64,000 nt of DNA from Dermatobacter hominis (GTDB lineage Bacteria > Actinomycetota > Acidimicrobiia > Acidimicrobiales > Microtrichaceae): contig NZ_CP085840.1 of assembly GCF_020715685.1 (NCBI RefSeq), forward strand, positions 3,100,001 through 3,164,000, in the 5' to 3' direction. The notes beneath the pieces are model-generated. The model saw only the letters and a program-made list of their open reading frames with translations, ran no database searches and was not told the origin of the DNA. A program made the position numbers and the translations under genes. Below are positions 1 to 9,520 of the stretch, piece after piece. The first letter of the stretch is position 1. The number at the start of each line of letters is the position of its first letter.

Positions 1-638
1 AGCGGCTGGTACAGCCCGGCGAGCGCCGGGAACAGCAGCGACAGGAGCGGGCGCGCCACCAGCTCGGTGACCCGGCCGCCGCCCACGCCGTCGGCCTCGG
101 GTCGGTGGTAGAAGCCCTTGACCAGCTCGACATCGGGTTCGCAGAGCAGCGGTCCGAGGAGCCCGGTGACGAGGTGGGCGCTGAAGTCGCTGAGGTCGGC
201 GTCGCACCACAGCACCAGGTCGCCGTCGGTCACGTGCAGCGACTTCCAGAGCACCTCGCCCTTGCCGTGCGCCCGGCCGAACTCGGGCAGCACGTCGCCC
301 GCGTGCACGACCCGCGCCCCGGCGTCCCGGGCCACCGACGCCGTGGCGTCGACCGAGTGGTCGTCGATGACGACGAGCTCGTCGACGAGCCCGACCTCGA
401 CGGCGTCGCGGACGAGGACCTCCACGATCCGCCCGACCGTCGGCTCCTCGTTGCGGGCGGGCAGGCAGACCGACACCGTCGTGGGACCCTTCGTCGCCAC
501 CAGCTCGTCGACGGTGCGGTCGGCGTGGTGGAACGACCGGATCGGCGGGCAGTCCAGCGCGGCGCCGGCATCGGTGGCCGCGCCGGCGGTCTGGCGCCGG
601 TCGTCGTGGCCCGTCGGGGGTCGGTGCTCGCTGCTCAT
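1..638 (-). CDS. gpgS: Glucosyl-3-phosphoglycerate synthase (GT81/GT2-like), 3' end cut by window edge
   Basis: Reading leftward from the ATG at 638, the frame stays open to the window edge, giving the first 212 residues. GpgS moves glucose from a nucleotide sugar to 3-phosphoglycerate, the first step to glucosylglycerate and methylglucose lipopolysaccharides. Seen: the GT-A opening VSVCLPARNEE (about 55-65), a VVIDDHSVD nucleotide-sugar segment (about 90-97), a CDADLSD metal-binding DxD near 140, and the GpgS-like stretch ELVKGFYHRP followed by GGGRVTELVARPLL. That last block is highly characteristic of mycobacterial GpgS, so the family call is firm. An N-terminal tail of about 50 residues precedes the fold. 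The start codon choice is less sure because no clear ribosome binding site is visible. Confidence 0.88.
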   Translation of the reverse strand, partial: MSSEHRPPTGHDDRRQTAGAATDAGAALDCPPIRSFHHADRTVDELVATKGPTTVSVCLPARNEEPTVGRIVEVLVRDAVEVGLVDELVVIDDHSVDATASVARDAGARVVHAGDVLPEFGRAHGKGEVLWKSLHVTDGDLVLWCDADLSDFSAHLVTGLLGPLLCEPDVELVKGFYHRPEADGVGGGRVTELVARPLLSLLFPALAGLYQP

Positions 639-866
639 GGGTGCATCGCCGCGGCGGACCGGACGGGCCCGATCACGATCGGCCCGGGCAACCTATCCGC
701 CCCCGTGGCGGGAATCGTGCGCGCCATCCTGGAGTTGACGTGCACGGCGCCGCCGCCACGGGACTTCACGTGGACGCCACCCCTGGTGGAGAATGCGACG
801 CCTGCGACGGGGCCCTGACGCCCCGAACCGCTCGAACAACCGAGCGATCGATCGAGGAGCACGCAC
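639..866. other. Divergent intergenic region between gpgS and the MoaD/ThiS gene
   Basis: No convincing coding frame here. It must carry the promoters of both divergent genes. A GAGGAG ribosome binding site for the rightward gene lies at 854-859. No clear repeat or terminator was seen. Confidence 0.5.
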
Positions 867-1139
867 ATGGTGACGATCAGGATCCCGACCACCCTCCGGA
901 CGCTGACCGGCGGTTCGTCCTCGGTGGAGGTGGAGGGGGCGACGATCGGCGAGGTGCTCGCCAACCTCGACGCCGCGCACCCGGGCTTCAAGGATCGGCT
1001 CTTCGACGACGACGGCTCGCTCCGCCGCTTCGTCAACGTGTTCCTCGCCGACGACGACGTCCGCTACCTGGACGGTGTCGACACCGCCGTGACCGACGGC
1101 GCCGAGATCTCGATCATCCCCGCCGTCGCCGGCGGCTGA
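867..1139 (+). CDS. MoaD/ThiS-family ubiquitin-like sulfur carrier protein
   Basis: A 90-residue protein with a beta-grasp pattern and a C-terminal Gly-Gly (ending VAGG), the residues activated and thiocarboxylated in sulfur carriers. MoaD feeds molybdopterin synthase and ThiS feeds thiazole synthesis; related carriers serve cysteine or thioamide synthesis. No partner gene (MoaE, ThiG, CysM, E1-like) is adjacent, so the pathway is not settled. A molybdenum link is possible because FdhD and a molybdopterin oxidoreductase lie 10 kb downstream, but this is only proximity. The ATG is preceded by GAGGAG 7 nt upstream. A perfect hairpin follows the gene. Confidence 0.82.
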   Translation: MVTIRIPTTLRTLTGGSSSVEVEGATIGEVLANLDAAHPGFKDRLFDDDGSLRRFVNVFLADDDVRYLDGVDTAVTDGAEISIIPAVAGG

Positions 1140-1170
1140 CCCCCGTCCCCTCGTTCTGGCCCGTTCCGTT

Positions 1171-1222
1171 CGTTCTGGCTGTCGTTCTGCCGGTCCTGAC
1201 CGGCAGAACGACAGCCAGAACG
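1171..1222. terminator. Perfect long inverted repeat after the sulfur carrier gene
   Basis: Arms of 25 bp (1171-1195 and 1198-1222) pair without mismatch around a 2-nt loop. The arm begins CGTTCTGGCTGTCG. There is no T tract. It probably ends the upstream transcript. Its right end reads CAGAACGGGTCG (1216-1227), a string shared with two other intergenic hairpins in this window. Confidence 0.75.
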
Positions 1223-1240
1223 GGTCGTAGGCTCGCGGAC

Positions 1241-1585
1241 GTGCACGACGACGAGCCGTTCGGCCACGAGCCCGACGACGATTCGGGCGGCCCGCCCGAG
1301 GTCGATCCGCTGCTGCCGCCGTTCCTCGTGCCGGTCTCCGACGAGCTCGCGCCGCCGATCGAGCCCACCCGGTCGAGCGGGATCCCGCATCGCTACCGCC
1401 GGTCGATCGGCGCCAGCGTCGTCGCGGCCGGTCTGCTCGGGCTGCGCGACGTGCTCGAGGATCCGAAGGACGACCGCCCGGTGGTCGAGCAGTTCGCCGA
1501 CGAGGGCGACAAGGACCGACCGATCGAGGTCGACCTCGATCCCGAGGACCCGTCCGCCAGCGTGGTCCGCCTCCGCGGCGTCTGA
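1241..1585 (+). CDS. Hypothetical acidic protein, 114 aa
   Basis: Chosen from the GTG at 1241, because upstream of it the frame runs through the hairpin. The product is strongly acidic (many D and E), with a Pro-rich N-terminal third and a central segment RRSIGASVVAAGLLGLRDVL that may be a short amphipathic or weakly hydrophobic helix. It ends with EDPSASVVRLRGV. I do not recognise the family. It is convergent with the membrane gene that follows, with a 10-nt gap between stop codons. Codon use matches its neighbours, which supports a real gene. Confidence 0.55.
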   Translation: MHDDEPFGHEPDDDSGGPPEVDPLLPPFLVPVSDELAPPIEPTRSSGIPHRYRRSIGASVVAAGLLGLRDVLEDPKDDRPVVEQFADEGDKDRPIEVDLDPEDPSASVVRLRGV

Positions 1586-1595
1586 GGGCGGCCCG

Positions 1596-2336
1596 TCAGA
1601 CGACCGGGACCCGCAGGTCCTTGGCCAGCGCGCGCAGCTCGCGGAAGGGCTTCACGCATCGGGCGAGCGCCCATGCGGCCGTGGCCGCCGCGAGCGCCAG
1701 CAGCGCATCGGGCAGGCCGCTCCACACGAAGCTGAACTGCCATGACGACTCGACCGGTGGTGGCCACGGGACGTCCTGCGGATCCGCCTCCACGACCCGG
1801 ACGACGATGCTCGCGACGGCGATGGATCCGCTCAGCGCGATGACCGCGAAGGTCCCGGGTGCGGACCGCCGCCAACGATGGCCGAGATCGGCCTCCTGGT
1901 CCGACGCCAGCCGGACCAAGGCCTCGACCGTGAGCGATGCGGTGGTGGCGCTGAGGACGATGGTCAGGACGTAGGCGGCTGGATCGAGGCTCACGAACGT
2001 GGCGGCGCCGGCCACGAACCCGACGACCGCGGTCACCGCGACCCATCGCCAGGCCGAGCGGGTCCGGTCGGCGGTCGCACCCCGCCAGAGCCGTCGCGCC
2101 GCCGCGGCGACGACGACCAGCCCGAGGAACATCAGGTTGATGGTGAGGCCGTTGCGGTGGTCGACGCTCTTGAAGCCCACGATCCAGAGCACGATCGTCG
2201 TCGTGATGCCTCCGGCCAGGCGGTTCAGTCCGCGCTCCAGGGGCGACGGCTCCCACATGGCGTACGCGTGCGCCTCGGACCGCGGGTCGTCGGCATCCCA
2301 GGGGACGTCCGCGTCCTCGACGGCTCCCTCTTCCAC
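1596..2336 (-). CDS. Predicted integral membrane protein (paralog of the next gene)
   Basis: About 246 residues from a GTG at 2336, giving an N-terminus VEEGAVEDADVPW. An ATG at 2438 is in frame but would overlap the upstream gene by 59 nt. The protein has about six hydrophobic segments and an ending that includes ALARCVKPFRELRALAKDLR. The neighbouring gene at 2380-3060 has the same VEEG opening and a comparable ending, and both starts lie just downstream of the octamer CGTACCGT. The two look like diverged tandem duplicates. No catalytic motif is visible and the function is unknown. It is probably co-transcribed with the upstream gene; the gap is 43 nt. Confidence 0.6.
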   Translation of the reverse strand: MEEGAVEDADVPWDADDPRSEAHAYAMWEPSPLERGLNRLAGGITTTIVLWIVGFKSVDHRNGLTINLMFLGLVVVAAAARRLWRGATADRTRSAWRWVAVTAVVGFVAGAATFVSLDPAAYVLTIVLSATTASLTVEALVRLASDQEADLGHRWRRSAPGTFAVIALSGSIAVASIVVRVVEADPQDVPWPPPVESSWQFSFVWSGLPDALLALAAATAAWALARCVKPFRELRALAKDLRVPVV

Positions 2337-2379
2337 CAGACCAACGGTACGGGAGGTGCTGCGCGATCGGAAGGCCGCG

Positions 2380-3060
2380 TCAGGACGCGGTCGACGTCGG
2401 TTCGGCCGGGTGGTTCCGGGCGAACTGGGCCGCCGCACGCAGCGTCCGATACGGGTGGCGGATGGCGAAGTAGGCAGAGATCGCAGCTGCGCCGAACCCG
2501 AAGAGGGGCAGCGTCGCCGACCAGTTCGAACCGAAGCCGATCCCGAATGCGGTGATCCCGCCGTCGCCGGACGCCGGTGGGGCGACGAGCAGCATGGCGA
2601 TGCCGGCCGCAGCTGCGAGTCCGAGCCGCCGGAGCGCGGTGAGCCGAGCGGTCACCCACATGGCGGCCACCTCGTCCCCGAACTCGCGGGCCTGGAGCGC
2701 GAGCGCGTGCACCAGCGCTGCTGCCGTGCCGACCCAGCAGATCATCGCCACGATCGCGACCGGCCGCTCGGGGAGCTCCGTCACGGACATCGGTACGACG
2801 ACGACGAGGGTCAGGCCGGTGGCCGCCGTGAACCAGGATCGGCGCTGGTCGTGAGCATCGCTCGCACGACCGAGCCAGCACGCTCCAGCGGCCATCACGA
2901 TCTCGCCGATGGCCGCGAGGCTGAACCCGGACCCGACCTTGGAAACGCCGAGCACCATCGCCAGCAGCATGCCGGTGCTCAGCATCGAGAGCCCGCGATC
3001 GACCTCGGTCGCGCGCCACTCCGCGTCGCGCTGCTCCGATCCCTCTTCCACGTGGCCCAC
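2380..3060 (-). CDS. Predicted integral membrane protein
   Basis: 226 residues from the GTG at 3060, or 223 from a second GTG at 3051 that aligns with the proposed start of the paralog downstream. It shows about six to seven hydrophobic stretches, for example LSMLSTGMLLAMVLGV and LTLVVVVPMSVTEL, separated by short charged loops. Its C-terminus (AIRHPYRTLRAAAQFARN) resembles that of the 1596-2336 product. I do not recognise a family. It lies 38 nt from the FAD oxidoreductase gene upstream on the same strand and could be part of that transcript. Confidence 0.6.
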   Translation of the reverse strand: MGHVEEGSEQRDAEWRATEVDRGLSMLSTGMLLAMVLGVSKVGSGFSLAAIGEIVMAAGACWLGRASDAHDQRRSWFTAATGLTLVVVVPMSVTELPERPVAIVAMICWVGTAAALVHALALQAREFGDEVAAMWVTARLTALRRLGLAAAAGIAMLLVAPPASGDGGITAFGIGFGSNWSATLPLFGFGAAAISAYFAIRHPYRTLRAAAQFARNHPAEPTSTAS

Positions 3061-3098
3061 GGTACGGACGCGCGGGCCGGCGCGGAAGCCCCGTTCGC

Positions 3099-4613
3099 CT
3101 AGATGGCGGCCAGGAAGCCGGCGCGGTCGGGGCCGAGGTCAGGCTCGGGCGGCCGGTTGTCCTTGTCCTGGAAGACGGCCATCACGCGACCGATCACGTC
3201 GCCGTTCGCCATGAGCGAGTCCGGGGCGTCGAGGAGGTTGAGCATACGCAGGAAGGCCCGCAGGACGACGGGGTCGACCCGGAGCGCCGGGAAGAGGCCG
3301 TCGCGCAGCAGCGTGCGGGCGAACTCCGCCGGGTCGGCGAACTCCTCGGGAGCGTCCGCGTCGGCTGACGGTCCGTCGGCGGTCGAAGCCTCCTCGGCCT
3401 CCCGAGCGGCGCGCTCGGCCTGGTCCCGTGCCATCCGGTCCTGGCTGACCGCGGCCTTGTACCAGGGGATGACCTCGTCGCGCGTCGCCTGCTCGTACGC
3501 GATCGACCGGGCCGCGTGCGCCTCGGGACCGTCGACGCCGTGCTCGTCGATCAGGTCGGCGAGCACCTGCGCCTGGACCATCGCGAGGCTGCACCCGCGC
3601 CCGTAGAGCGGGTTGGTCGCGGTGTGCGCGTCGCCGACGGCGTGGAAGCCGGCGACGACCGGACGGCCGTCGGCGTCGAGGAACCGGCGGCGGCGGTTGA
3701 TGAGCCCGCCCATCACCTGGACGCTGTTGATGGGCTCGGACCGCCCGGGTTCGACGTACGCCGCCGTGGCCGTGAAGATCCCCGCTGCGGCGAGGAACGT
3801 CTCGTCGTCGAGCAGCAGCTTGCGCATCTCGGCGTCGTGGGTGCCGACGGCGAACGTGATCGAGAACGTGCGGTTGTCGCCGGGGAAGACGCCGTACTTG
3901 ATGTAGCCGAGGTCGCCGCCGATCGGCCCGGTGAGCGGCGGCATCTCGGCGCCGTCCTGCAGGCGGAAGAAGCGCGACAGGTAGATGATCCCCGTGTCCT
4001 CCGAGACCTCGTCGACCGTGACGCCGTGCGGTTCGAGCAGCGCCGGCACATCGCTGCGGCGGCCGCCGGCGGCGACGACCACGTCGGCGTCGAGCACCCG
4101 TCCGTCGTCGACCTCCACGCCGACGACGAGGGGCGGGCCGCTGCGATCGACCTCGTCACCGGTGGCGCCGGGGGTCGTGCGCAGCGCCGAGACAGCGGTC
4201 CCGTGGAGCAGCTCGACGTCGCCCTCGGCCAGCGCGGCGCGCCGCAGGACCCACTCGAACGTCGTGCGGCGGACCGCGAGCCCGACCAGGTCCTCGTCGC
4301 CCGGCTCCGGCTCGATGGCCATGCCCTCGGGCGGCATGTCGAGGAACCGCATCTCGGTCGCGCCGGCGGCGATCAGATCGGCGAGCACGTCGGGGTGCCG
4401 GTCCCGGAGCAGGTTGCGCAGACGGGCGAGGAAGGCGTGCGAGTGCCGGACCTGGGGGGCGCCGTGGCGGTCCCAGTCGAACGCGCCGTGCGGGTCGGCG
4501 GGCAGCGGCGTGTCGTCGCGCTCGACGATCGTGACGTGGTGGCCCGTCCGTGCTGCGCACAGCGCGGTGCCGAGTCCGCCGACCCCGGCGCCGATGACGA
4601 CGATCCGTGCCAC
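3099..4613 (-). CDS. FAD-dependent oxidoreductase, monooxygenase-like fold
   Basis: 504 residues. The N-terminus IVVIGAGVGGLGTALCAARTG is a dinucleotide-binding GxGxxG motif, followed about 14 residues later by the acidic end VERDD that binds the FAD ribose. A later block AVGDAHTATNPLYGRGCSLA is the FAD pyrophosphate-binding GD motif of the UbiH/PHBH-like class. The substrate is not predictable; a geranylgeranyl-reductase-like or hydroxylase role is possible. The C-terminal 100 residues carry an Arg/Glu/Ala-rich helical stretch (residues about 390-425). About 87 bp upstream is a palindrome TTGACC-N4-GGTCAA that suggests control by a TetR-type repressor. Confidence 0.75.
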   Translation of the reverse strand: MARIVVIGAGVGGLGTALCAARTGHHVTIVERDDTPLPADPHGAFDWDRHGAPQVRHSHAFLARLRNLLRDRHPDVLADLIAAGATEMRFLDMPPEGMAIEPEPGDEDLVGLAVRRTTFEWVLRRAALAEGDVELLHGTAVSALRTTPGATGDEVDRSGPPLVVGVEVDDGRVLDADVVVAAGGRRSDVPALLEPHGVTVDEVSEDTGIIYLSRFFRLQDGAEMPPLTGPIGGDLGYIKYGVFPGDNRTFSITFAVGTHDAEMRKLLLDDETFLAAAGIFTATAAYVEPGRSEPINSVQVMGGLINRRRRFLDADGRPVVAGFHAVGDAHTATNPLYGRGCSLAMVQAQVLADLIDEHGVDGPEAHAARSIAYEQATRDEVIPWYKAAVSQDRMARDQAERAAREAEEASTADGPSADADAPEEFADPAEFARTLLRDGLFPALRVDPVVLRAFLRMLNLLDAPDSLMANGDVIGRVMAVFQDKDNRPPEPDLGPDRAGFLAAI

Positions 4614-4699
4614 GTGTGCCCCTCCTCCGGCCGCTCGCCGCTCGGCGTGCGCCGGTTCGACCGTCCCTCTCGGGAGACATCGGGCCGGCGCCCACTGAA

Positions 4700-4717
4700 C
4701 TTGACCATGCGGTCAAG
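4700..4717. promoter_or_regulatory. TetR-type palindromic operator, CTTGACC-ATGC-GGTCAAG
   Basis: A perfect 7-bp inverted repeat with a 4-bp centre in the divergent region between the FAD oxidoreductase and the ArsR gene. The same TTGACC-N4-GGTCAA core occurs once more at 32051-32066. Binding by a TetR-family repressor is inferred from the shape; no cognate regulator is adjacent. Confidence 0.5.
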
Positions 4718-4804
4718 ACGTGCCGGGCACCGTAACCGTGGCCGATCGGCCGCTCAAGGCTCTGTCCGGCAACGGCCCTGCTGCCGGGGCGCGGAGAAGG
4801 TGCC

Positions 4805-4840
4805 TTGACAGGCATATAGCCACTGAGGCATGTTCGCGCG
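4805..4840 (+). promoter_or_regulatory. Candidate promoter/operator of the ArsR-SRPBCC pair
   Basis: A consensus -35 TTGACA (4805-4810) lies 30 nt before the GTG start. The near repeats AGGCATAT (4810-4817) and AGGCATGT (4826-4833) flank a centre, so an ArsR dimer could bind here and autoregulate. The -10 is weak (CATGTT, 4829-4834). If it is used, the transcript would be leaderless. Confidence 0.35.
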
Positions 4841-5140
4841 GTGACCTTCGCCGTCCTCGCCGAACCGCACCGCCGTCACCTCCTCGAGCTGCTCCGCGAC
4901 GGGGAGCGCCCGGTCGGGGAGCTGGTCGACGGGCTGGGCCTCAGCCAGCCCGCCGTGTCGAAGCACCTGCGCGTCCTCCGCGACGCCGGGCTGGTGGAGG
5001 TCCGTCCCGACGCCCAGCGCCGGCTCTACTCCCTGCGACCCGAGCCCCTCAGGGAGCTCGACGAGTGGATCGGTTCCTTCCGGGACCTCTGGGCGGACTC
5101 GTTCGACCGGCTCGACGCCCACCTGGAGGAGCACCCGTGA
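4841..5140 (+). CDS. ArsR-family transcriptional regulator
   Basis: 99 residues, a typical length for ArsR winged-helix repressors. Seen: the opening VLAEPHRRHLLELLRDGERPVGEL and the recognition-helix block LSQPAVSKHLRVLRDAGLVEV, both near family consensus. No metal-binding ELCVC motif is present, so it belongs to the non-metal class that usually pairs with an SRPBCC/AHSA1 gene, as here. The GTG start at 4841 has no Shine-Dalgarno sequence and may be leaderless. Its stop overlaps the next start by 4 nt (GTGA), so the two genes are translationally coupled. It probably represses its own operon. Confidence 0.88.
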   Translation: MTFAVLAEPHRRHLLELLRDGERPVGELVDGLGLSQPAVSKHLRVLRDAGLVEVRPDAQRRLYSLRPEPLRELDEWIGSFRDLWADSFDRLDAHLEEHP

Positions 5141-6033
5141 CCGACCAACACCCGACCCCCGCCTCCTCGACGTCGGGTCCGCCGCGTCGTGGCGAGCTCG
5201 TCACCGTCGACGGCCGGCCCGTGCTCCGGTTCGAGCGGCGCTACCGCCAGCCGATCGAGCGCGTGTGGCGCGCCGTGACGGATCCCGACGAGCTGCGGCG
5301 GTGGTTCCCGTCGGAGGTGATCGGCGACCGCACCCCCGGCGCACCGCTGCGCTTCGACGACCAGTCCCACCGCGAGGCGGCGATCGAGGCCGGCGAGCCG
5401 ACCCGCGCCGACGGGCCCGAGTTCACCGGTCGGGTCGTCGCGGTCGACCCGCCGAACGTCTTCTCCTTCACGTGGGGCGCCGAGCTGCTCCGGTTCGAGC
5501 TCACGCCGGACGGCGACGGCACGCTGATGGTGTTCACCCAGGTGCTGAGCCACCCGTCGGTCGCCGCCCGCAACGGCGCGGGCTGGCACGTGTGCCTGGC
5601 CGAGCTCGACGCCCTGCTCGACGGTGGCGTCGCCGAGGATGCCGTCGGTGCGGAGGCCGACGGGTTCGCCGTCTACGACGAGTACGTCGCCGCCGTCGGC
5701 CCGCCGGCCGGCGTGCCCTCGCCCGACGGCTCGATGACGTGGGAGCGGGGCACCCACGTCGAGCCGGATCGGGTGCGCGCCGTCGTCTCGGCCGACCTCG
5801 ACAGGTGGGGTGCCGGCGACCACGCCGACGAACCGCTGCACTGGGAGGTCACGGGCGGCGACGGCGCCACGCTGATTCGCCTGACCCACGACGGCATCGG
5901 TACCGACGCGGCGCGGGCCGCCACGTGGCACGCGCTCCTCCTGCAGCTCGACATGTACCTGGCGGCGGGCGAGCTGATGCCGGCCGACCCGGCGGAGTTC
6001 GTCCCGATGTACCGGCACGTCCTGGGCGACTGA
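5137..6033 (+). CDS. Two-domain SRPBCC (AHSA1-like) protein
   Basis: 298 residues from a GTG that overlaps the arsR stop. The first half (about 20-150) is a clear AHSA1/START-like domain with the hallmark RQPIERVWRAVTDPDELRRWFP and a later GWHVCLAELDALLDG helix. The second half (about 190-298) ends with RAATWHALLLQLDMYLAAGEL, which matches the final helix of the same fold, so the protein looks like a tandem of two domains rather than the usual single domain of about 150 residues. These proteins bind hydrophobic ligands or act as stress-linked partners. The ligand is unknown. Pairing with ArsR is a common actinobacterial arrangement. Confidence 0.78.
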   Translation: MTDQHPTPASSTSGPPRRGELVTVDGRPVLRFERRYRQPIERVWRAVTDPDELRRWFPSEVIGDRTPGAPLRFDDQSHREAAIEAGEPTRADGPEFTGRVVAVDPPNVFSFTWGAELLRFELTPDGDGTLMVFTQVLSHPSVAARNGAGWHVCLAELDALLDGGVAEDAVGAEADGFAVYDEYVAAVGPPAGVPSPDGSMTWERGTHVEPDRVRAVVSADLDRWGAGDHADEPLHWEVTGGDGATLIRLTHDGIGTDAARAATWHALLLQLDMYLAAGELMPADPAEFVPMYRHVLGD

Positions 6034-6211
6034 CCGCCGGCCCGCCGACGCTGGCGCCGGCGGCGCCGCTGGCCGCTCGACCGGCGCGGGAGTCGGGCCT
6101 CTGCCGTGCTGTCCGCCGGCCTCTCCGCCGGGCCCCTTCGCCGACGCCGGGCGACGCCGGGCGGCGTTGCGCCCGTCGGCCTGAGGCTCGCAGCGGGGAG
6201 GCCGGAGGCTG
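6034..6211. other. Intergenic region upstream of the groEL operators
   Basis: GC-rich and without a convincing coding frame. It contains short inverted GGCGCC and GCCGGC-rich stretches that may end the SRPBCC transcript. The groEL control elements begin at 6212. Confidence 0.4.
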
Positions 6212-6238
6212 TTAGCACTCCGGGCAGGTGAGTGCTAA
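6212..6238. promoter_or_regulatory. CIRCE operator 1 (perfect)
   Basis: TTAGCACTC, then 9 nt, then GAGTGCTAA: an exact match to the CIRCE consensus bound by the HrcA repressor. It lies 112 nt before the groEL start and implies heat-shock control by HrcA. No hrcA gene is in the window. Confidence 0.97.
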
Positions 6239-7972
<1,734 letters not shown>

Positions 7973-8006
7973 TCGACGCGGACTGATCAGGGGAGCCTGA
8001 TCTGTA

Positions 8007-8036
8007 CGAAGGGCGGTCCTCCGGGGCCGCCCTTCG
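8007..8036 (+). terminator. Hairpin terminator of groEL
   Basis: Arms CGAAGGGCGG (8007-8016) and CCGCCCTTCG (8027-8036) form a perfect 10-bp stem with a 10-nt loop, 35 nt after the groEL stop. There is no U tract, which is usual in high-GC actinobacteria. Confidence 0.8.
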
Positions 8037-8116
8037 TCGCGTCTCGACGCCGGTTCTCGGTGCTCGCATCGTCGCGCTGCGACGACCAGCGCACGTTGAA
8101 CACGGCGCTCGGCCGG

Positions 8117-9520
8117 TCAGCCCGGGCAGCCCTCGAACAGGTCCTCGGGGAACGCGCCGACGTCGTCCTCGTCCATGGGGCCGTACCGCAGCTCGTTGAT
8201 CTCGTCGTAGGCGGCGACCAGGTCCGCGTCGGACATGGTCGGCACGGTCGCCGGGTCGAGGCCGATCCTGTCGGCGCCGGCGAGCACGGTGGCGACGATC
8301 TCGGACCGCGGCATCTCGCCGTCCCACTCGGTCTCGAGCAGGGGACCGTCGAGCACCAGCGAGCGCTCGTACAGCGCCACGAGCTGGTCCTGCGGCAGGC
8401 CGGGGACCGTGACCGGGTCGACGCCGAGCCGAGCGGCGTCGTCGATGACCCACTCCTCGATCTCGTCGCGGGTCCACTCGCCGTCGCTGGTCGTGATGGA
8501 GTCCCCGCCCGCGCCGCCGACCTGCTCGAACGAGTCGTCGTACTCGAAGAGCTCGTCGAGGTCGCTCGAGGAGATGACGGTGGACGGGTCGGGAGCGGCG
8601 AGCGTGATGGGCGCGCCCAGGTCGGTGAACTCGAAGGTCATGGTGTCGGGGCCGCTGCTCACGTCGAGGAACGTGCAGTCCTCGTACTGCGGGTCGACGG
8701 TGCTCGTGACCCGCATGTCGACGCGGGCGACCTCCGTGCCGTCGGCGAGGACGGTCAGCTCGAGGCCGACGTGGTCGTCGACGTAGTTGCTCAGGGCCGT
8801 GAGGCGGTCCTCGACGTCGCCGGCGAGCGGGCCGCCCTCGTCGCCCCACATCAGCGCCGACGACTGGAGGACGCTCCGGACGTCACCGCCGTACAGCTCG
8901 AACATCTCGTCGCCACCGAGCCGCGCGACGAAGCGATCCAACGTCCGCCCGCCGACGTCCGCGGTCCCGTCCGCTCGGACGTCCTGCGCCCGGCTCAGGA
9001 TGCGGTCGAGCTGCGAGAGGATCTGCGGCGCCGACGCATCGCCCGTGACACTCGGGTCCATGGCCATCATGCCGGCCGCGATCTCGGGATCGACGCCCTC
9101 CGGGAGCTCCATCTCGGCGAGCTCCTCGGGCGTCGGCGTGGTGCGGATCCACTGCTTGCCCTCGAGTGCCGACGGATCGACCGCCCACCAGTCCGCGGTC
9201 CCCTCGTCGACGCCGATGTAGGAGACGTCGTCCACGATGAGAACGGTCGTCGGGTCCTCGTCCTCCCAGGTGACGGTGCCCTTGGTCGCACCGCCGGCGA
9301 ACTCGCCGGTCTGACGGGCGTCCGACGAGTCGTCGTCGTCCATCGTGAACGTGTAGCGACCGGTCCCGGTGAAGGTCTCCCTGATCGCGGCCTCGAACGC
9401 GACCGGCGCGGTGTCGCCGTCGGTGCGCAGCACCTGCTCCCCGCCGTCGCCGCTGCACGACGCCGCGACCATCCCCAGTCCGACGGCGCACACGGCGGCC
9501 GTCGCCCGCACTCGTCCCAT
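8117..9520 (-). CDS. Secreted lipoprotein of unknown function
   Basis: 467 residues from the ATG at 9520. The N-terminus MGRVRATAAVCAVGLGMVAASC is a lipoprotein signal with the lipidated cysteine at residue 22. The mature part is acidic. Its first half (a GTGRYTFTMD region, VSYIGVDEG, WWAVDPSALEGKQWI) recalls the LppX/LprG type of lipid-binding lipoproteins, but I can only suggest that by general pattern. The C-terminal third has two related blocks, DEIEEWVIDDAARLGVDPVTVPGLPQDQLVALYE and SEIVATVLAGADRIGLDPATVPTMSDADLVAAYDEI, an internal repeat of about 35 residues. It probably sits on the outer face of the membrane. It is convergent with groEL. Confidence 0.7.
   Translation of the reverse strand: MGRVRATAAVCAVGLGMVAASCSGDGGEQVLRTDGDTAPVAFEAAIRETFTGTGRYTFTMDDDDSSDARQTGEFAGGATKGTVTWEDEDPTTVLIVDDVSYIGVDEGTADWWAVDPSALEGKQWIRTTPTPEELAEMELPEGVDPEIAAGMMAMDPSVTGDASAPQILSQLDRILSRAQDVRADGTADVGGRTLDRFVARLGGDEMFELYGGDVRSVLQSSALMWGDEGGPLAGDVEDRLTALSNYVDDHVGLELTVLADGTEVARVDMRVTSTVDPQYEDCTFLDVSSGPDTMTFEFTDLGAPITLAAPDPSTVISSSDLDELFEYDDSFEQVGGAGGDSITTSDGEWTRDEIEEWVIDDAARLGVDPVTVPGLPQDQLVALYERSLVLDGPLLETEWDGEMPRSEIVATVLAGADRIGLDPATVPTMSDADLVAAYDEINELRYGPMDEDDVGAFPEDLFEGCPG

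Noticed and set aside
4614-4840. A TetR gene next to its presumed operator
   Set aside because: The region between the FAD oxidoreductase and ArsR has no frame with a TetR pattern, and ArsR is not expected to bind the TTGACC-N4-GGTCAA palindrome.
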